Below, piece by piece: positions 1-6,129 of a DNA stretch of 17,407 bases. Location: positions 1 through 17,407 of the forward strand of contig JAYEJB010000020.1 of the NCBI GenBank assembly GCA_034716415.1, in the 5' to 3' direction. The translations under genes were made by a program, and so were the position numbers. Positions within the stretch are counted from its first letter, which is position 1. Each line of letters begins with the position of its first letter. Source of the stretch: JAYEJB01 sp034716415 (lineage in GTDB: Bacteria > Patescibacteriota > Patescibacteriia > SG8-24). The notes under the pieces were generated by a model that saw only the letters and a program-made list of their open reading frames with translations, had not been told where the DNA came from and made no database searches.

Positions 1-323
1 TCCACGGTCCGCCCATCGACCATGCTGTCGAGTGAACTGATGATCTTATGGAAAAAAATAGAGACCAGGGCGACGAAAATGGCTCCGAAAAAGTAAATGA
101 CAAAAATGATTGTCTCATCTGAAACATCTGATCGACCGAACAACTCATTATGGAAAGCGGCCACTACGTAACCCCCGAGGAAAAACCCGCAGAAAACGAA
201 CAGCACGACCCAGTAGATCCGATATCTCAATTCTTTGGTCAACTTGTATGTCTTCACGAAAAAAACAAGCGGAACAAAGAAGATCAGCGCTGAACACAAT
301 AGGAGTTTGCTGAATAACGACAT
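1..323 (-). CDS. Partial small membrane protein, three predicted TM helices
   Basis: This is an open frame on the minus strand, starting at ATG 323 and still open at the window edge; 107 residues are visible. I translated it by hand. Three strongly hydrophobic segments lie at about residues 8-24, 36-56 and 70-92, separated by short charged loops (KTYKLTKELRYR; HNELFGRSDVSDE). A TATAAT box at 342-347 lies 18 bases before the start, so the 5' leader would be only about 10 bases, with just a weak AGGG as ribosome binding site. It follows the DUF6390-like gene by 50 bases in the same direction, with no clear terminator between them. No family is recognised. The continuous frame, the hydrophobic pattern and the -10 box make it a credible gene rather than a shadow. 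Confidence 0.7.
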   Translation of the reverse strand, partial: MSLFSKLLLCSALIFFVPLVFFVKTYKLTKELRYRIYWVVLFVFCGFFLGGYVVAAFHNELFGRSDVSDETIIFVIYFFGAIFVALVSIFFHKIISSLDSMVDGRTV

Positions 324-341
324 GTGACCCTGCTATCCGGG

Positions 342-347
342 ATTATA
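342..347 (-). promoter_or_regulatory. -10 box TATAAT before the partial membrane protein gene
   Basis: A consensus TATAAT reads on the minus strand here, 18 bases ahead of the ATG at 323. No good -35 is seen 16-18 bases upstream, so only the -10 is claimed. Confidence 0.4.
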
Positions 348-373
348 CTTGCCTCAAGCATACCACATCACTG

Positions 374-1105
374 TCACGCCGGCATTATCGCCATCGACAG
401 ATGATGTGTCGTGTATTTACGTAACGTGAGCGCCTGCTTCGGGGTGATTGTCTCGCACGGAACCCCCCAATGCATGGTCACGATATCACGCGCCTTCAGC
501 GCATCGATGTCCTCCCGACAGTCCGGTGATCGCATGACGGTCGCTTTCTCTGCGGGGCCGAGCGATAAGTTTCCGCCATGTTCGACTAACGGCTCGCGCA
601 TCACTTCTATTTTCGGTCCGTTGACATCCGTCACTTCCCCCCAACTGATACGACAGTTATCCAGACTTTCAAGAGTGTGCTCGACCGGTGCATCGTTCGT
701 CCGTTTCCAGACGCTTATTACATGGAAGGAGTGATGAGGCACCGCGCTCATTCCGATACGGTCGGTGATACTGCTGAAACCCCGTATATCCATCTTCCGT
801 TTCAGGTCCAGGCCATCTTCGAGATGACGGAACAGCTTCCGCTTGCCGACGCCTCGCAGAAGTTCATTGCCGATCCAGTACGCCTCGACCACCCGGTCAT
901 CGAACGGATCGGCGATACCGTTCGCGTGCGCGATCAGGTTCAAGTAAGGATACAATGTCCTGAACTTAGAGAGCATTGCCTCAAGACCAGGGTCGACTAG
1001 ACCCCGGTCTATATATGAAAGTAGTTCGCGGTTGGCGTCAGGCCCGCAGTAATGCAATCGGTTCGGTCCGAAGGCGTAGAGGCTGCACCGAAGTATCCCA
1101 TCCAC
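374..1105 (-). CDS. DUF6390-like protein of unknown function
   Basis: A 243-residue soluble protein. The N-terminus holds a run RCSLYAFGPNRLHYCGPDAN at about residues 6-25, which resembles the hallmark of the DUF6390 family (AFxPNRLxYCGPD); this match is from memory and unverified. The rest is a mixed alpha/beta sequence with several His (PHHSFHVISVW; HWGVPCETITPKQALTLRKYT near the C-terminus) and no membrane segment. I know no biochemical function for the family. The start is a GTG at 1105: no ATG occurs in frame near the conserved N-terminus, and the gene begins 10 bases after the stop of the EamA transporter gene, so translation is probably coupled. The two genes most likely form an operon, which would link this protein to whatever the transporter moves. 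Confidence 0.75.
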   Translation of the reverse strand: MDGILRCSLYAFGPNRLHYCGPDANRELLSYIDRGLVDPGLEAMLSKFRTLYPYLNLIAHANGIADPFDDRVVEAYWIGNELLRGVGKRKLFRHLEDGLDLKRKMDIRGFSSITDRIGMSAVPHHSFHVISVWKRTNDAPVEHTLESLDNCRISWGEVTDVNGPKIEVMREPLVEHGGNLSLGPAEKATVMRSPDCREDIDALKARDIVTMHWGVPCETITPKQALTLRKYTTHHLSMAIMPA

Positions 1106-1115
1106 AATGTCGTGA

Positions 1116-2066
1116 TCAGGCTTCGATTCCGACTTGGGATGTCGTATCGATGGAGTCGGCGCTCTTTTTGGCGAATCCGATGAAGATCACCGTGCCGACA
1201 ACGAACAGGATGGTACTGCCGACCATCTGCGCGTTGAACGAATGCGTGATGAAGATCGCCGAGAGGATGTTTGTGATGAGAGTGGCCGGAACGAGCAGTG
1301 TCGCGACAAAGGTGACCGGAGCGAGCTTCAGCGCCGAGTACCAGGTCAGGACGTAACCGAGCAGTAACACGCTCGTCAGCAGCGTCCAACCCCAAGCGGC
1401 GGCCGAAATTCCAGACACAACACCGCCGAATCCCCCACTGAAAGCGACGATAGCCGCCAAGCCGACCGAGCCGATGACCATCCTGGCCGAGGCGACCGTC
1501 AACACCGAGACATCCTTAAGCGTGACCTTGGCGATGATATTTTCAACCGCCCACAACACCGTCGCGCCGACGATCAGGAGTTCTCCCATTTCGTAGTTGA
1601 AACCCTTGAATCCGCCGATGACCAAATTCGCCCCGAATATCGCCAAAATACCCCCCAACTGCCAACTGTTCATCTTTTCTTTCAATAACGGAATCGCCAG
1701 CAGAGCCACCCAGATGAAGAGCGTCTTATGGATGAACGCGGCGTTCACGGCGCTCGTTTTCGACAGGCCGATGAAGAACATGGCGAACGGCACACAACCG
1801 CCGATGATGCCGATAGCGAACAGCTTGATCCAGGTCCTGCGACTCAAGCTCGCGATTTCCTTGTGTTTCTTGAGCGCAAGGACCAATCCGATCAGGAGCG
1901 CGGCCACGATGGCGTTCTTCAGTGTAGTGAACGCGATCGGATCGCTCATCGCTTTGACCGCGATCTTAGCGAGAAAGGTATTCGTCCCGGAAATAAACGC
2001 TGTCATGAGCGCGAGTACGGTCGCGGCTCCCAAGGCCCCCATACCCAACTTCTTACTCAACTGCAT
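1116..2066 (-). CDS. EamA/DMT-superfamily transporter, ten TM helices
   Basis: A 316-residue integral membrane protein with about ten hydrophobic helices arranged as two halves of five, the layout of EamA (drug/metabolite transporter) permeases such as RhaT- and YdcZ-like exporters. Recognisable pieces are FISGTNTFLAKIAVK in helix 1, FFIGLSKTSAVNAAFIHKTLFIWVALLA in the first repeat and LGYVLTWYSALKLAPVTFVATLLVPATLI in the second, where the AL-x-x-x-P/A-x-x-x-A pattern is typical. The frame extends upstream to 2156, but that extension runs through the terminator of the preceding gene, so I place the start at the ATG of MQLSKKLGMG (2066), 28 bases after a possible -10. The substrate cannot be read from the sequence. 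The DUF6390-like gene follows 10 bases downstream. Confidence 0.85.
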   Translation of the reverse strand: MQLSKKLGMGALGAATVLALMTAFISGTNTFLAKIAVKAMSDPIAFTTLKNAIVAALLIGLVLALKKHKEIASLSRRTWIKLFAIGIIGGCVPFAMFFIGLSKTSAVNAAFIHKTLFIWVALLAIPLLKEKMNSWQLGGILAIFGANLVIGGFKGFNYEMGELLIVGATVLWAVENIIAKVTLKDVSVLTVASARMVIGSVGLAAIVAFSGGFGGVVSGISAAAWGWTLLTSVLLLGYVLTWYSALKLAPVTFVATLLVPATLITNILSAIFITHSFNAQMVGSTILFVVGTVIFIGFAKKSADSIDTTSQVGIEA

Positions 2067-2095
2067 ATCGATCTTGGTTGTGGATTTATGCCTGA

Positions 2096-2124
2096 ATGGT
2101 AGCTTCCAATGCGGTTGGGTGCAA
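2096..2124 (-). promoter_or_regulatory. Possible promoter TTGCAC-N17-TACCAT for the transporter operon
   Basis: Minus-strand -35 TTGCAC (2119-2124) and -10 TACCAT (2096-2101) are spaced by 17 bases, just downstream of the terminator of the HD gene. The hexamers are imperfect (4 of 6 each), but the position is right for the operon beginning at 2066. Confidence 0.35.
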
Positions 2125-2128
2125 ACGT

Positions 2129-2157
2129 AAAAAGAAAAGGCGACCATTGTGGCCACC
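2129..2157 (-). terminator. Intrinsic terminator after the HD-domain gene
   Basis: On the minus strand GGTGGCCA pairs with TGGTCGCC around a CAA loop (two G-U pairs), followed by TTTTCTTTTT. It lies 14 bases past the stop of the HD gene and overlaps the false upstream extension of the transporter frame. Confidence 0.75.
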
Positions 2158-2171
2158 TGTCACCGAAAAGA

Positions 2172-2777
2172 TCAGCGATTCTTGCTCGTCCAGAGCCCCT
2201 TCCACCAGTCGGTCGGATTCATGGTGTAGACCACCTCCATGATCTTTTTCGAGAACGGAAGGTGCAACATATCGAGCCGGTCGGCCTTGCGATCCTTGCC
2301 TCCGTCATCGCTCAACCAGTGTTGAGCCTCGAGGTTACCGCCATGCGCGTGCTCCTTGATGAGCAGCAGCTCATCGATCAGGTCCGCATCCTTGGCCGCT
2401 CTGGCTTCGGGAGTCTCGCGTGCCCCGTACTCTTCAGCGAGCACCAACAACCCTTCAAGACCTTCCGCGCCGAACTGCTCCGCGACAATCTCCTCCTCAT
2501 GCACTTCCACGTATCGTTTGGCGACCCAGTTATGGTCACCGCTCCTCACTTCCGGAAAGTCATGGATCAGGCACATCGAGACCACCTTGCCCATATCCAG
2601 ACCCTCGTGCATGGCGATGATCATCCCGATGAACGCGACGCGCGCGGTATGCGACGCGATATTGTCGGTCGGATCGAACTTCAGGAGCATCCGCAAATGT
2701 TTACGGTCCTCCCGTCGCAGTACACCGAACTCGAAAAGAAGTTCCGCGATCACTTCAAGGTGCCCATCTTTCGACAT
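2172..2777 (-). CDS. HD-domain phosphohydrolase, HDDC2/YfbR-like
   Basis: A 201-residue soluble protein. It has the HD metal-binding pattern of the HDDC2/YfbR class of 5'-deoxynucleotidases. Numbering from the ATG at 2780, the pattern is SHTARVA (His44), CLIHDFPEVRSGD (His73-Asp74) and KDADLIDELLL (Asp133). Members of that class remove phosphate from (deoxy)nucleoside monophosphates, so a role in nucleotide pool control is likely but the exact substrate is inferred. Two ATG codons are adjacent (2780 and 2777). The Shine-Dalgarno AAGGAGG is only one base from the first and four from the second, so the second is preferred. The gene is a single unit: a promoter at 2807-2835 and a terminator at 2129-2157 bracket it. 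Confidence 0.85.
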   Translation of the reverse strand: MSKDGHLEVIAELLFEFGVLRREDRKHLRMLLKFDPTDNIASHTARVAFIGMIIAMHEGLDMGKVVSMCLIHDFPEVRSGDHNWVAKRYVEVHEEEIVAEQFGAEGLEGLLVLAEEYGARETPEARAAKDADLIDELLLIKEHAHGGNLEAQHWLSDDGGKDRKADRLDMLHLPFSKKIMEVVYTMNPTDWWKGLWTSKNR

Positions 2778-2806
2778 CATCCCTCCTTGTCCTTGACGGT
2801 GCTGGA

Positions 2807-2835
2807 ATGATAGGGAAGCGCGAATAAGAAATCAA
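2807..2835 (-). promoter_or_regulatory. Promoter TTGATT-N17-TATCAT for the HD gene
   Basis: The minus-strand -35 TTGATT (2830-2835) overlaps the T-tract and last stem base of the upstream terminator. The -10 TATCAT (2807-2812) follows after exactly 17 bases. The predicted start site leaves a leader of about 20 bases carrying AAGGAGG. Confidence 0.55.
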
Positions 2836-2859
2836 ACCGCCCCATCGAGTGGGGCGGTT
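2823..2859 (-). terminator. Intrinsic terminator after the secreted DUF5667-type gene
   Basis: A perfect 10-base-pair stem, AACCGCCCCA with TGGGGCGGTT around a CTCGA loop, is followed on the minus strand by TTGATTTCTTATT. It lies about 20 bases past the stop at 2881. Confidence 0.85.
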
Positions 2860-2880
2860 ATCTATCACGGGTCGGCTACT

Positions 2881-4296
2881 CTATTCTTCAGTCGGCAGTG
2901 GTTCAGCCTGTCCGTCACCGCTGACCGGATCCACGATATCCGATGATTCTTGCAGTGGTTTCAGGATGGACCTGAGGGCATTCGGGGACACCGTACTCGT
3001 TTGCGGTTGTATGGTCGGGTCAATCACTTGTGGACTCAATCCGTTCGAATTGATCTGCCTCTCATCGGCCGGCAGTCCCGGTACCGCGTCTTCCGGTGGT
3101 GGCGGTGGAGGCGAAAACAGTCCATCTGCCTCGACCTTCCATTCCATCAGCTGAACACCACCCTCGAACTGCCGTTTCCCGGTGGGAAGTCCGGACGCCG
3201 CTTCCCGGTCTACCGGCGGTATCGACATCCGCTGAATCTGCGGCTGAATCCGAATCCGCAAGTCGACTCGGTCACGGCGATTGCCCTGCAACTGTTCCAG
3301 TCGCACGCCAGCGCCACTCTCACCACCCGCGTCCCGCCGCAGAAGATCCTGTTTCTGCATCCGGAATGTCCTGACCTCGTCCGCATGCTCGTCGATCTGC
3401 ATCTTCAGACCCTCAAGATGAATCTTCACCGCCGGTGGGACATTCTCGTTGCTTATGGCGTTCAGCAAGCGACCGTTACCCTCAAGACCTTCCTGCCTGA
3501 CCTGCCGGATGTTCCCAAGCTGACCCTCCGACAGGTTCGCCTCCAGCGTATCCATGACCGCCTCACGGTTGAACTGATGTCGGACCACGTTACCCAAAAG
3601 CTGCTGTGACCCCTGACTCTCCGCATCGAACCACTTACCCTGATCCTTCTCGATATCCCCGAGAAATTTCTGCGCTTTTTCGACCGATTTCTCGATCCGC
3701 TTCTGCACCTTCGGATCATCGGCGTTCGCGGCCAGGCTTGCGGCTATTCCCATCCGCTCTTCGGCGAACTCGAGCCGCTTCTCGGCTTTCTTCACCGGAT
3801 CGAAAGTGAACGCGAGCGACACGCTTTCCGTGACACCGCGCCACCACAAACTGAATCCGCCCGGCGCCTCACCGGAAAAGGTCTCGACATCCATTCCCTC
3901 AAGACCCCAGCCACCGGGGGAAAATATGCCGAGGGTATCCGCGGTCAGCTCTCCCTGCGTCTCACCCTCAACACCCCAACCCCCCGGGAAAAAGATGCTT
4001 TCGCTCATCCCCGGAAGGACATCCCAGCCATTCGCCCTGCCATCGACCTTGTCGATCCGAGGCACCGCTTCAATCTTCGGCATGACCGGGTGTGTTCCGG
4101 CTCCGGGAAGAAGTTCCGGCGCGACGGTATCTGGACCATCGACGGCGATACCTTCGACCGTATCTGTCCCACCGATGATGATACCCTCGGTCTCATCGGT
4201 GATGGTATTAGAGACCCAAATGGCCTGCGCGGCCAGGGCTGACAGGCAGAACATCGCCGGCACCGCTAACAGGGTCATGAAGATTCGTTTTCCCAT
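2881..4296 (-). CDS. Secreted DUF5667-type protein with PGGWG repeats and Pro-rich tail
   Basis: A 471-residue exported protein. Residues 1-25 are a classical signal peptide (MGKRIF, hydrophobic core, ALAAQA). An acidic low-complexity stretch follows (30-95), then two copies of a F-x-PGGWG-x-EG unit (about 102-111 and 125-134). From about 148 to 250 comes SLWWRGVTESVSLAFTFDPV with KKAEKRLEFAEER, matching the start of the DUF5667 domain (a tryptophan-containing helix, then FTFDPxKKAExxLxFAExR), which is very common in Patescibacteria. The remainder is helical and charged, then Pro-rich (six consecutive Pro at about 396-401) and acidic at the C-terminus; no C-terminal anchor is visible. The function of DUF5667 is unknown; an envelope or periplasmic role is inferred. 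The start ATG has no Shine-Dalgarno; a TAGAAT box lies 18 bases upstream. Confidence 0.85.
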   Translation of the reverse strand: MGKRIFMTLLAVPAMFCLSALAAQAIWVSNTITDETEGIIIGGTDTVEGIAVDGPDTVAPELLPGAGTHPVMPKIEAVPRIDKVDGRANGWDVLPGMSESIFFPGGWGVEGETQGELTADTLGIFSPGGWGLEGMDVETFSGEAPGGFSLWWRGVTESVSLAFTFDPVKKAEKRLEFAEERMGIAASLAANADDPKVQKRIEKSVEKAQKFLGDIEKDQGKWFDAESQGSQQLLGNVVRHQFNREAVMDTLEANLSEGQLGNIRQVRQEGLEGNGRLLNAISNENVPPAVKIHLEGLKMQIDEHADEVRTFRMQKQDLLRRDAGGESGAGVRLEQLQGNRRDRVDLRIRIQPQIQRMSIPPVDREAASGLPTGKRQFEGGVQLMEWKVEADGLFSPPPPPPEDAVPGLPADERQINSNGLSPQVIDPTIQPQTSTVSPNALRSILKPLQESSDIVDPVSGDGQAEPLPTEE

Positions 4297-4370
4297 ATTG
4301 ATTAGGTTTGATGAATTCTATACGTAATGATAGCGCAAAATCGTCCTACCTTCCATTGCGGGGACGAACT

Positions 4371-4973
4371 CTATATCTGTCCGATCGGCATGATGGCGAC
4401 CGGGCGTTCCTCCCGACCCATGCCACAAAGGCGCCGGACGTTTTCTCCCTCGAACGCGCCGACCATGACCGTGCCGAGACCGAGCGGCACCGACTGCAGA
4501 TAGATGTTCTGAGCCGCGTGACCCACTTCAACGAATACATAGCGATCGGAACGCCGACCGTACTTGGCACGTGTCTTCTCAAAAATCGCGGCGATGACGA
4601 TGGCCGCTCCGGCGCCCTCAATCGAATCCTGCCCCAGCGCAGCATCGAAAAGTTCTTCACGAATATCATCCTCGACGACCCGTTCCAACTCATGCCTGTC
4701 GGGTCCGTATCTATAGACACCGCCCGCGAGCCCCCTGATATCAATGGCAACGACATAAACCCGAAGCGGATAAAGCGCTCCGGCGGACGGTGCGGTACGC
4801 TTACCGCTTTTCCCGGTGACGCCCTGCGCGGCCCAAAGCAACTGGGACAGCTCTATCAGTGAGATCGATCCCTCTTGATATTCCCTGCTGGAGCGCCGCT
4901 CCTTCATCGCCCGTTCGACTGACATCCGACCGTCCAGCATCGGCGGCGGCAGCATGACCTTTCTCTCTTCCAT
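4371..4973 (-). CDS. SagB/ThcOx-type FMN-dependent oxidoreductase
   Basis: A 200-residue nitroreductase-fold protein of the SagB/ThcOx type. Diagnostic pieces are LPPPMLDG (8-15), a KERRSSREY FMN-binding segment (24-32), SLIELSQLLWAAQGVTG (38-54), RTAPSAGALYPL (59-70), GGVYRYGPDRHELE (84-97) and VEVGHAAQNIYLQSVPLGLGTVMVGAF (148-174). In characterised systems SagB/ThcOx enzymes oxidise thiazolines/oxazolines made by YcaO cyclodehydratases, but many stand-alone members exist with unknown substrates. No YcaO, precursor peptide or transporter gene is adjacent, so a RiPP role is not supported here. Two starts are possible: ATG 4973 has no ribosome binding site, while ATG 4955 (MLPPPMLDG) follows GAGAGAAAGGTC and may be the real one. 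Confidence 0.88.
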   Translation of the reverse strand: MEERKVMLPPPMLDGRMSVERAMKERRSSREYQEGSISLIELSQLLWAAQGVTGKSGKRTAPSAGALYPLRVYVVAIDIRGLAGGVYRYGPDRHELERVVEDDIREELFDAALGQDSIEGAGAAIVIAAIFEKTRAKYGRRSDRYVFVEVGHAAQNIYLQSVPLGLGTVMVGAFEGENVRRLCGMGREERPVAIMPIGQI

Positions 4974-5078
4974 ATGTTATGCGTTGACTGGCTTTGGGAC
5001 CATCGTACACCCGGGAGCGATGATTGTCCGCTTTTCGTGTGCGTGATAAGGTCAGTCGGCACTTTGAAAGGAGGGGTG

Positions 5079-5543
5079 ATGCGACTGATCACTACACCCG
5101 AGATCCTGAAGCTGGTCGGCGCCGGTAAGCTGTTCACCGATGGATTCCGACCGGGCAACCTGTCGGCACAGGACACGTACACGTTCTCCCTAGGCGCGAG
5201 CTTTACCAAAGTGTTCGCGCACGGACTAATTGACGCCGGCAGCCGAGACGATGTCAGGTTCATCACGCAACGACTCGCCCCCGAAGGTGAGACGATGCAT
5301 CCAGGACAGTTCCTTCACTTCAAGACCGCTGAAATACTCGACCTGGACGCGCGGATCATCTGCCTGCTTAGCACGCACCGCAAGATGGCTGAACTCGGAC
5401 TGGACTTCCTCCAGTCATCGACATTGGTCCAACCCGGCTCCAAAGGCAGGCTCACACTTGAAACCTCGAACCGAGGACCATGCACCGTACTGCTGAAGCC
5501 CGGTCTGAAAGTCGTCAAGGCGATGTTCTTCGACATCAACTGA
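5079..5543 (+). CDS. dCTP deaminase/dUTPase-fold protein with altered catalytic residues
   Basis: A 154-residue protein. The start at 5079 is fixed by AAAGGAGGGGTG directly before the ATG; the 35 upstream codons of the open frame look non-coding. The C-terminal half follows the dCTP deaminase/dUTPase fold: STHRKMAELGLD (98-109), VQPGSKGRLTLETSN (117-131) and LKPGLKVVKAMFF (139-151), like 'IDPGxxGxLTLExxN' and 'LxPGMxIxxLxF'. The usual GRSSLAR motif is replaced: aligning on the following LGL puts His100, Arg101 and Glu105 where E. coli Dcd has Arg110, Ser111 and Arg115, while the catalytic-type Glu (Glu128 in LTLE) remains. It may therefore have another activity or a binding role. A weak promoter (TTGTCC-N17-TAAGGT, 5024-5052) and a strong terminator flank it, so it is its own unit, divergent from the SagB gene. 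Confidence 0.8.
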   Translation: MRLITTPEILKLVGAGKLFTDGFRPGNLSAQDTYTFSLGASFTKVFAHGLIDAGSRDDVRFITQRLAPEGETMHPGQFLHFKTAEILDLDARIICLLSTHRKMAELGLDFLQSSTLVQPGSKGRLTLETSNRGPCTVLLKPGLKVVKAMFFDIN

Positions 5544-5553
5544 CCATCTTCCG

Positions 5554-5600
5554 ACCACCCACGCATACCGCTCACCATCAGCATGGTGGGTGGTTTTTTA
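5554..5600 (+). terminator. Intrinsic terminator after the dCTP deaminase-like gene
   Basis: The stem ACCACCCAC (5554-5562) pairs perfectly with GTGGGTGGT (5586-5594), then TTTTT follows. The 23-base loop can form a second small hairpin (CACCAT with ATGGTG). Confidence 0.8.
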
Positions 5601-5690
5601 AAAATGAGAAAAAGAGAAAGTCATATTGGAGTCCGGGTTGTGACCAGACACGTATTTTTAACTTTCTTGCTTTCTCACTTCCCCGCCCCC

Positions 5691-5719
5691 TTCACCTCAC
5701 CCTTCATCAAATGTACAAT
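5691..5719 (+). promoter_or_regulatory. Possible promoter TTCACC-N17-TACAAT for the DUF2834-like gene
   Basis: The -10 TACAAT (5714-5719) matches 5 of 6 and the -35 TTCACC (5691-5696) is weak, with a 17-base spacer. It lies 35 bases before the ATG at 5755. The 150 bases before it hold only an A-rich stretch and a pyrimidine-rich tract (about 5660-5708), with no gene. Confidence 0.4.
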
Positions 5720-5754
5720 AAACATCACGAAATAACCGCCATCAAGAACCGATT

Positions 5755-6090
5755 ATGAAACCTCGCCATATCTATCTCGCGCTCGCGGCACTCGGCATCA
5801 TTCTCCCCTATTACCACTACTGGCAGTTCGCACAGACTCATGGGAACGACATGGTCAAGTTCTTCAATGACGTCCTCGCGAACGATGCGAGCCGCTTCAT
5901 CCTGATGGACATGGTGGTTACGGCAATCGCGTTCTTCGTCTTCGTGGCTCTCGACAGTAAGAAACGCAAGGTCAGGTACGCCTGGATCGCGATCGCGGGC
6001 GTATTCATGGTGGGGGTGTCATTCGGCCTCCCGCTGTATCTGTACTTGCGCGATAAGTACGGCACCGCACTGACCATCAACCTGAAATAA
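5755..6090 (+). CDS. Small membrane protein, DUF2834-like
   Basis: A 111-residue protein with three hydrophobic helices: residues 5-22 (a helix ending in PYYHYWQF), about 46-66 (DMVVTAIAFFVFVALD) and 77-97 (YAWIAIAGVFMVGVSFGLPLYLYLR). The order, namely a first helix ending in a Pro/aromatic cluster, an Asp before helix two, a basic loop KKRKVR and a final GVSxxLPLYLYLR, fits the DUF2834 family of small bacterial membrane proteins. I know no function for the family. No Shine-Dalgarno precedes the ATG (AACCGATT-ATG). A terminator shared with the convergent lysA-like gene follows directly. Confidence 0.8.
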   Translation: MKPRHIYLALAALGIILPYYHYWQFAQTHGNDMVKFFNDVLANDASRFILMDMVVTAIAFFVFVALDSKKRKVRYAWIAIAGVFMVGVSFGLPLYLYLRDKYGTALTINLK

Positions 6091-6094
6091 GAAT

Positions 6095-6128
6095 AAAAAA
6101 GAACCGCGGTCCCGTGCCGCGGTTTTTC
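6095..6128. terminator. Bidirectional terminator between convergent genes
   Basis: AACCGCGG (6102-6109) pairs perfectly with CCGCGGTT (6117-6124). A T-run follows on the plus strand and an A-run precedes, so it works for both the DUF2834-like gene (plus) and the lysA-like gene (minus). Confidence 0.85.
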
Positions 6129-6129
6129 G

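Noticed and set aside
2067..2156. N-terminal extension of the EamA transporter by 30 residues
   Set aside because: It would be read from inside the preceding gene's terminator hairpin and T-tract; the extra residues do not look like part of the transporter fold.
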